A stretch of DNA of 64,000 bases from CAZCPB01 sp044223975 (lineage in GTDB: Bacteria; Planctomycetota; Phycisphaerae; Phycisphaerales; UBA1924). The translations under genes and the position numbers were made by a program. The stretch covers positions 186,001 to 250,000 of the forward strand of contig JBGALI010000002.1 in the NCBI GenBank assembly GCA_044223975.1, in the 5' to 3' direction. The first letter of the stretch is position 1. The number at the start of each line of letters is the position of its first letter. Positions 59,001 to 64,000 of this stretch are shown here, one piece after another. Under the pieces are notes generated by a model. The model did no database searches, was not told the origin of the DNA, and saw only the letters and a list, made by a program, of their open reading frames with translations.

Positions 59001-59294
59001 TTGCTTGGCCCACAGTCCTTTGGGAGAACGCGCATAGACACGGCCACCACATCTGACTTTGAGACCGTGCTGGTCGACATGTTCGCCAAGGCCAACGCCG
59101 AGGGCGAAGCGTTCCTTGATGTGACCGCCAAGTCGCTGTGCAAGCTCGTCAGCGGGCCCGACTCGAGCGCCAAGGGCATGGCCGTGTGCTGCCGCCTGAT
59201 GCGGCGCATGATGATCCCCGGCGACAACGAGCTTTCGACGTCGTACGGCCGCAACGGCGCGACGCTGTTGATCCGCTTCCGCCTGCCGCGGTGA
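59001..59294 (+). CDS. Small conserved-looking hypothetical protein
   Basis: About 97 residues if it starts at the TTG at 59001; a GTG at 59067 is an alternative, and the upstream in-frame ATG at 58881 would include the -10 element. The core DFETVLVDMFAKANAEGEAF, then LDVTAKSLCKLVSGPDSS and MAVCCRLMRRMMIPGDNEL, ends RNGATLLIRFRLPR. It looks like a mixed alpha/beta or winged-helix-sized fold. I do not recognise the family. Codon use is like its neighbours. Confidence 0.6.
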   Translation: MLGPQSFGRTRIDTATTSDFETVLVDMFAKANAEGEAFLDVTAKSLCKLVSGPDSSAKGMAVCCRLMRRMMIPGDNELSTSYGRNGATLLIRFRLPR

Positions 59295-59395
59295 ATCCGC
59301 GGGGCAGATTTCGCGGCGGTCTGATCCCTCGCAACCAAGCCCGTATTTGTAAGATCTCCCCGGCGGCACGCTCTGGTGCGCCCAGGAGACGCGTC

Positions 59396-60202
59396 ATGGG
59401 CTTGATCGTGACATCGCGGCGGTGGCGGCCCCTGGTCCTTGCCGCGGCGGTGCTGCTGGCGCCGGTTCTGATGCCGGGCTGCGCTGCGCCCCCGAAGCCG
59501 CCGCCGATCCCGACGTTCGAGAATTCGTCGGTCCACTACATCGACCCCGATGTTCTGCGGGCGCTCGCTGAATCACTCCCTAAGCCTCCTGAGTCAGGCT
59601 CGGCGTTCGAAAAAGCTCTGACGGACGACATCAAGAGCCTCGCCGCGACGACGCCGCCACTCGCGGCCGAGGCCAAGGACACCGACCCGGCCGACAGCGA
59701 CTACCGCAAGTACGGCTTTGACATGCTCGGTGTGATCGACGCATCGCTGGCGTTCTCGGGGAGCACGCTGAGCGACGAACAGAAGGCGGCGGCCTGCCGC
59801 GGAGCGCACCCGGCGACGTGCCGCCTGCTGCAGGTCGCGGGCGGGGACCTTGGCCGTGCCAATTACAAGGTGTACGCGCGCCAGCGTCCGGACGCGTCGG
59901 ACAATCGCTCCTACCCGAGCGGGCACGCGACGCGCGCGGCGTTCCAGTGCCGCCTGCTCGCGGCTGTCGTCGAGGCGATGCCGAACTCGGACCACCGCCG
60001 CGCGGCGCAGGCGGCGCTCCTGCGCGAGGCGTGGGTGCGCGGCCTGGACCGGCTGGCGCTTGGCGTTCACTTCCCCAGCGACGTCACCGCGGGGTTCGTC
60101 TTCGGACAGCTCGCGGCACAGAAGATCATCGAGACCAACTCGAAGCCTTTCCACGAAGACTTCAACACGGCGCGGCGAGAATGGGGCACGCGCACGCCGT
60201 GA
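59396..60202 (+). CDS. PAP2/acid phosphatase-type lipoprotein
   Basis: A 268-residue lipoprotein with a signal peptide ending in a lipobox-like LMPGC, and AGGAG before the start. The phosphatase core resembles class A acid phosphatases: KVYARQRP (motif 1), NRSYPSGHATRAAF (motif 2, with the PSGH box) and GLDRLALGVHFPSDVTAG (motif 3, nucleophile His). The segment FDMLGVIDASLAF precedes them. It probably removes phosphate from small or lipid substrates outside the inner membrane. Motif 1 spacing (K-x5-RP) is one residue shorter than the usual K-x6-RP. Confidence 0.9.
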   Translation: MGLIVTSRRWRPLVLAAAVLLAPVLMPGCAAPPKPPPIPTFENSSVHYIDPDVLRALAESLPKPPESGSAFEKALTDDIKSLAATTPPLAAEAKDTDPADSDYRKYGFDMLGVIDASLAFSGSTLSDEQKAAACRGAHPATCRLLQVAGGDLGRANYKVYARQRPDASDNRSYPSGHATRAAFQCRLLAAVVEAMPNSDHRRAAQAALLREAWVRGLDRLALGVHFPSDVTAGFVFGQLAAQKIIETNSKPFHEDFNTARREWGTRTP

Positions 60203-60215
60203 CGGGCGCGCCGCG

Positions 60216-62075
60216 TCATTGGGGCGGGGCCCCACCCTTGGCCCGCGTCGACGCGATCCAGCCCTGGATTTTCTCGGCCATCTCCGCGTTGCCGCGGCGC
60301 CGGGCTTGCTCGCGCGCTCGCTCCGCGGCGGTGAGTGCGTCCGCGCGGCGGCCGATCTTTTCGTACTCCATCGCCAGGTTCCACTGCGCTTCGGTCAGCG
60401 TGGGCGCGCGTCGCAGCGCTTCCTCGAACTGTTCCGCCGATTCGCGGTGCTTGCCGGCCGCGGCAAGGGCGATGCCGTAGTTGAGGCGGTACGCCGGCCT
60501 CTCGGGCGCGAGCTCGACGGCGCGGGCCGAGAGCTCGACCGCCTCGCGGGTGCTGCCGGCGTTGGTGAGCGCGGCCGAGAGGTTGTCGAGCGCATCGGTG
60601 TAGGTGGGCTTGAGGCGCAGCGCCTCACGGAACGACGCGATCGCCTCTTCGGCGCGGCCCATGCCGTAGAGCACGACGCCGAGGTTGTTGCTCGCCTCGG
60701 GGTACGCGGGGTTGAGTTCCATCACGCGCCGCAGGTGCACCACCGCCTCGGTGTTGCGGTCCTGCTTGCCGAGCATCACGCCCAGGTTGTTGTGCGCCAT
60801 CCAGCAGCCGGGGTTCTTCTGGATCGTGGTCTTGTAGAGCAGCTCGCTGTCGGCGTACATGTCGCACTGGCGGAACGTCAGCACGCCCAGCGCGATGGGC
60901 AGCGGGGCCAGGAGCGCCAGGCGTGCCGCGGGCGAGCGAACCCTTGAGGCCAGCAGCACCAGCCCGCCGCAGACCAGCGTGATGATGCCAAGGCTGGCCA
61001 GGTACTGGAAGTGATCGGCGACGAAGGTGTACTGGAAGAGGAAGACGTTGAAGAAACCAAGCAGCGGGAACAAGGAGCCGCAGAAGAACAGGTACCCCGC
61101 CAAGGGTGCGCGGCTGCGGCGCACCGCGATCAGCGCTCCGATGAGGAGCAGGAGCGCCCCTAGCGGGTACACCCACTGCTGCCACACCGAGGGATCAACG
61201 ACCCAGCGCGGGTAGACGAAGATCAGCTCCGAGGGCCACAGGAGCTTGGAGAGGTAGAACAGCACCGCCCGCCCGGGGAGGATCAGGCGCTGCGGCACGG
61301 TGAGGCTGAACTCGGCTCCCTGGGCGCCCACCACGCTGTGCTCGACGTAGGCCGTGAGCAGGCCCGAGCCGATGCTAAGCCCCAACCACGGCACGAGCGG
61401 CAGCACATCGCGGCGCAGCGAGAGCCTGCCGCGCTGCCACCACAGGATCACCAACAGCGCCGGCGGGAGCGTGACGGTGACGGGCTTGCACAGCAGGCTC
61501 ACGCCAAAGAGCGCCGTCGCGACGGCGTAGGGCCGGGCGCGGCGGGACTTGTCGAAGTCCAGGTACGCCAGCACCGACAGGAGGTAGAACACCGCCGACG
61601 TGGTGTTCTTCTGCTCGGTGATCCACGCCACGCTCTCGGCGTGCACGGGGTGGAGCGCGAAGACCGCGGCCGTCAGGACCGCCGCCTCGTCGGCCCAGCG
61701 GAACGCGCGGTCGAGGAGCAGCCGCCGCACCACCACCAGCACCAGCCCCGCGACGCACACGTGCAGCGCGATGTTCACGGCGTGGTAGCCGATCGGCCAG
61801 TCGCCCCACAATTGGTGCTGGGCCCAGAACGACGAGTACAGGAGCGGGTAGTACTGCTGCGTGGCGCCGATCTCAAACCAGATACGGTACAGGCCATGCA
61901 GCGACTGCAGGTCCGGGCGCGGCACGTGGGCGTTGTCGTCCCACACGAACCCGCCCGGCAGCGCGGGCACGTACGCCGCCGCCGTCGCCATCGCGATGAG
62001 CGCCGCCGCGATGATCAGGTACGCACGCGGCCACGGCGCCGGAACAGAAGATGTCGTGGTGGACTCGTCGCTCAT
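60216..62075 (-). CDS. TMTC-like membrane protein with C-terminal TPR repeats
   Basis: A 619-residue protein with about ten membrane helices in residues 20-400. The first luminal loop has FVWDDNAHV, the acidic pair typical of GT-C-type glycosyltransferases and TMTC proteins, and ALHPVHAESVAWITEQKN, a strong family signature. About six TPR units follow (WMAHNNLGVMLGKQDRNTEAV, YPEASNNLGVVLYGMGRAEEA). By analogy with TMTC/O-mannosyltransferases it may glycosylate exported proteins, but this is inference. It is a tandem paralogue of the next gene (90 bases apart). Confidence 0.88.
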   Translation of the reverse strand: MSDESTTTSSVPAPWPRAYLIIAAALIAMATAAAYVPALPGGFVWDDNAHVPRPDLQSLHGLYRIWFEIGATQQYYPLLYSSFWAQHQLWGDWPIGYHAVNIALHVCVAGLVLVVVRRLLLDRAFRWADEAAVLTAAVFALHPVHAESVAWITEQKNTTSAVFYLLSVLAYLDFDKSRRARPYAVATALFGVSLLCKPVTVTLPPALLVILWWQRGRLSLRRDVLPLVPWLGLSIGSGLLTAYVEHSVVGAQGAEFSLTVPQRLILPGRAVLFYLSKLLWPSELIFVYPRWVVDPSVWQQWVYPLGALLLLIGALIAVRRSRAPLAGYLFFCGSLFPLLGFFNVFLFQYTFVADHFQYLASLGIITLVCGGLVLLASRVRSPAARLALLAPLPIALGVLTFRQCDMYADSELLYKTTIQKNPGCWMAHNNLGVMLGKQDRNTEAVVHLRRVMELNPAYPEASNNLGVVLYGMGRAEEAIASFREALRLKPTYTDALDNLSAALTNAGSTREAVELSARAVELAPERPAYRLNYGIALAAAGKHRESAEQFEEALRRAPTLTEAQWNLAMEYEKIGRRADALTAAERAREQARRRGNAEMAEKIQGWIASTRAKGGAPPQ

Positions 62076-62165
62076 CGGAAGGCGGGATGATACCCGAAAC
62101 CGGCCCGGATTCGTGGGATTGATCGCCGCGTCGAGCGCCGCCCACGCCGGCGCGCGGCAGAGATT

Positions 62166-64000
62166 TCACCGCGGCCCCTGCGCCGCCGCCGCCTGCTTGC
62201 GGCAGGCCTCGATCCACCCGTCGATCTTCTCGAGCATCCCCGGCGGGCCGGTGCGCGCCAGTTCTCGGGCCCGCGCCGCGGCGGCCAGGGCCTCGTCGAA
62301 GCGACCGACCGACGCGTACGCCACGGCAAGGTTCATGTGCATCTCGACCATGTCGGGCTTGAGGCGGGCCGCCTGCTCGAAGTGCGGGATCGCGTCGGCC
62401 ACGCGCCCCGCCCGGGCCAGGAGCGCCGCGAGGTTGTTGTGCGCCTCGACGTGGTCGGGCCGGAGCTGCACCACGCGCTCGTAATGGCCGATGGCCTCGC
62501 CCGCGCGGCCCATCTGCGCCAGCGCCACCGCCAGCCCGAAGTGCGCCTGAAAGTTGTCGGGGTGATCGCGGAGCACCCGCTCGTACACGCTTGCCGCGCG
62601 GTCGGGAGCCTGACCGCCGGCCGTCGCCAGCTCGAGCTGGAGCCGGACCTCCGGCTGGTCGGGGTTCAGCGCGAGCGAACGCTCGAACTCATCGACCGCC
62701 GCGGCGACCTGCCCCGCCGCCTGCAGCGCGACGCCCAGGTTGGCGTGCAGGCCCGCGTTGCCGCCGTCGTACCGCACCGCCAGCTGAAGACTTTCGATCG
62801 CTTCGCGGTGCCGGCCGGTTGCCGTCAGCACGCTCGCGAGGTTGCCCAGGGCTTCGGGGTTGGCCGGGCGCAGGCGCAGGGCCTCGCGGAACTCGGCGAT
62901 GGCCTCCTCGTGCCTGCCGATCGCGCTCAGCACCAGCCCCAGGTTGTTGTGCGCCTCGGGGTACTCGGGCCGCAGCTCGAGCGCGCGACGGTAGTGCTCG
63001 ATCGCTTCATCCAGCCTGCCACGGTCGCGCAGAACCACGCCCAAATTGTTGTGGGCCATCCAGCACGCGGGGTTGCGCTCGATCGTCGTGGTGTACAGCG
63101 TCTGGATGTCCGCGTACATGCGGCACTGCCGGAACGTCAGCACGCCCAGCGCCATCGGGATCACGGCCAGCAGCGCCGCCCGTGCCGCGCCCGACGGAAC
63201 TTTCGCAACCGCCATCGCCACGCCGCCGGACACCAGCGTGATCACGCCCAGGCTGGCCAGGTACTGGAAGTGATCCGCGACGAACGAGAACAGGAACGGG
63301 TACACGTTGAACAGGCCCAGCACCGGGAAGAGCGTGCCCACGAAGAACAAGAGCCCCGCCAGCGGCGCTCGGTTGCGGCGCGCCGCGGCCAGCGCAGCCA
63401 GCAGCAGCCCTGCCGCGCCCGCCGGGAACAGCCACTGCCACCACACCGCCGCGCTCACGGTCCAGCGCGGGTACACGAAGATCAGCTCCGACGGCCACAG
63501 CAGCTTCGACAGATAGAACACCACCACCCGCCCGCCCAGCAGCAGCCGCTGCACGAGCGAGAGCTCAAACTCCCGCCCTTTGGCCCCGATGATCGTGTGC
63601 TCCACCCACGCCGTGAAGAGACCCCCCGCGGCGCCCAGCACGAACCACGCCAGCAGCGGCACCACGTCCTGCTTCCACGAGAGCCGCCCGCGCTTCCACC
63701 ACAGGATCACCAGGAGCGCCGCAGGCAGCGTCGCCGTCACGGTCTTGGTGAGCAGCCCCATGACAAAGAGCGCCAGCGCCAGCGCGTACGTGCCGCGGCG
63801 CCGCGACGCGTCGAACGACAGGTACGCCAGCATCGCCCCGAGGTAGAACACCGCCGACAGCGTGTTCTTCTGCTCGGTGATCCACGCCACGCTCTCGACG
63901 TGCACCGGGTGGAGCGCGAAGACGGCCCCGGTAAGCCACGCCGCGACATCGGCCCACGCAACCTTCCGTTCGCGCAGCAGCCGCCGCGCGATGATCATGA
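62166..64000 (-). CDS. TMTC-like membrane protein with TPR repeats (5' end outside the window)
   Basis: At least 610 residues; the frame is open to the window edge and the first membrane helices and WDD loop are missing, so the true start lies beyond 64000. The visible part begins near FALHPVHVESVAWITEQKN, continues through several membrane helices (KLLWPSELIFVYPRW, YPFLFSFVADHFQYLASLGV shared with its neighbour) and then about nine TPR units (EAHNNLGLVLSAIGRHEEAI, GLHANLGVALQAAGQVAAAV). It has more TPRs than the downstream paralogue. The likely role is the same: an envelope glycosyltransferase with a protein-binding scaffold. Confidence 0.87.
   Translation of the reverse strand, partial: MIIARRLLRERKVAWADVAAWLTGAVFALHPVHVESVAWITEQKNTLSAVFYLGAMLAYLSFDASRRRGTYALALALFVMGLLTKTVTATLPAALLVILWWKRGRLSWKQDVVPLLAWFVLGAAGGLFTAWVEHTIIGAKGREFELSLVQRLLLGGRVVVFYLSKLLWPSELIFVYPRWTVSAAVWWQWLFPAGAAGLLLAALAAARRNRAPLAGLLFFVGTLFPVLGLFNVYPFLFSFVADHFQYLASLGVITLVSGGVAMAVAKVPSGAARAALLAVIPMALGVLTFRQCRMYADIQTLYTTTIERNPACWMAHNNLGVVLRDRGRLDEAIEHYRRALELRPEYPEAHNNLGLVLSAIGRHEEAIAEFREALRLRPANPEALGNLASVLTATGRHREAIESLQLAVRYDGGNAGLHANLGVALQAAGQVAAAVDEFERSLALNPDQPEVRLQLELATAGGQAPDRAASVYERVLRDHPDNFQAHFGLAVALAQMGRAGEAIGHYERVVQLRPDHVEAHNNLAALLARAGRVADAIPHFEQAARLKPDMVEMHMNLAVAYASVGRFDEALAAAARARELARTGPPGMLEKIDGWIEACRKQAAAAQGPR

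Overview
This window is high-GC bacterial DNA, most likely from the Planctomycetota, class Phycisphaerae. The clearest sign is a set of secreted proteins ending in a paired calcium-binding motif of the type DFDGNGFVNGDDFDAF and terminating exactly in Gly-Cys (the GC-type dockerin). Supporting signs are ECF sigma factor / Ser-Thr kinase-TPR pairs, a CPxC-YNLRGL zinc-ribbon membrane protein, a prepilin-like protein, and palindromic repeats linked to REP-type transposases. This is inference from gene content; no rRNA or tRNA gene was seen. The last gene runs off the right edge.

Layout. 0-8.4 kb: a DinB-like protein; a REP-associated transposase (RAYT) between two copies of its palindromic repeat; a PLP-dependent trans-sulfuration enzyme; an operon of a small protein, an HWE-type histidine kinase and an ANTAR response regulator; a second Y1 transposase, frameshifted, between 123-bp direct repeats; a zinc-ribbon membrane protein; SpoVR. 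8.5-29.9 kb: a surface/secreted-protein region with GC-dockerin proteins carrying beta-propeller, HAF-like, WGEN-repeat, Ig-like and InlB-like modules, two tandem beta-helix proteins, an ECF sigma factor overlapping a kinase-TPR protein, two FKBP prolyl isomerases and a NarL-type two-component pair. 30.2-42.5 kb: dihydrolipoyl dehydrogenase, a further propeller dockerin protein, a PstS-like dockerin protein beside a prepilin-like protein, D-aminoacyl-tRNA deacylase, a DUF1697 protein, a fatty-acid desaturase and another dockerin protein. 42.7-52.4 kb: an accessory zone of small membrane proteins, two acyltransferases, an ArsR-SRPBCC operon with a visible promoter/operator, a PEP-CTERM protein, a third RAYT inside dense hairpin repeats and a STAS-HATPase protein. 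52.4-64 kb: a groES-small ORF-groEL operon, RmuC, an ADP-ribosylglycohydrolase, a PAP2 phosphatase and two tandem TMTC-like membrane/TPR proteins.

The main theme is repeat biology. Three Y1 (HUH) transposases each sit among a different palindrome family. Separate families of 7-8 bp tandem-repeat palindromes occupy gene borders. One lies in frame inside the kinase domain of the 951-residue kinase, and others lie in both gaps of the groESL operon. The second theme is the GC-dockerin secretome: ten loci (one a pseudogene) share a nearly identical C-terminal module on unrelated ectodomains, with no recognisable cohesin or sorting enzyme here. These two themes are where new biology is most likely.
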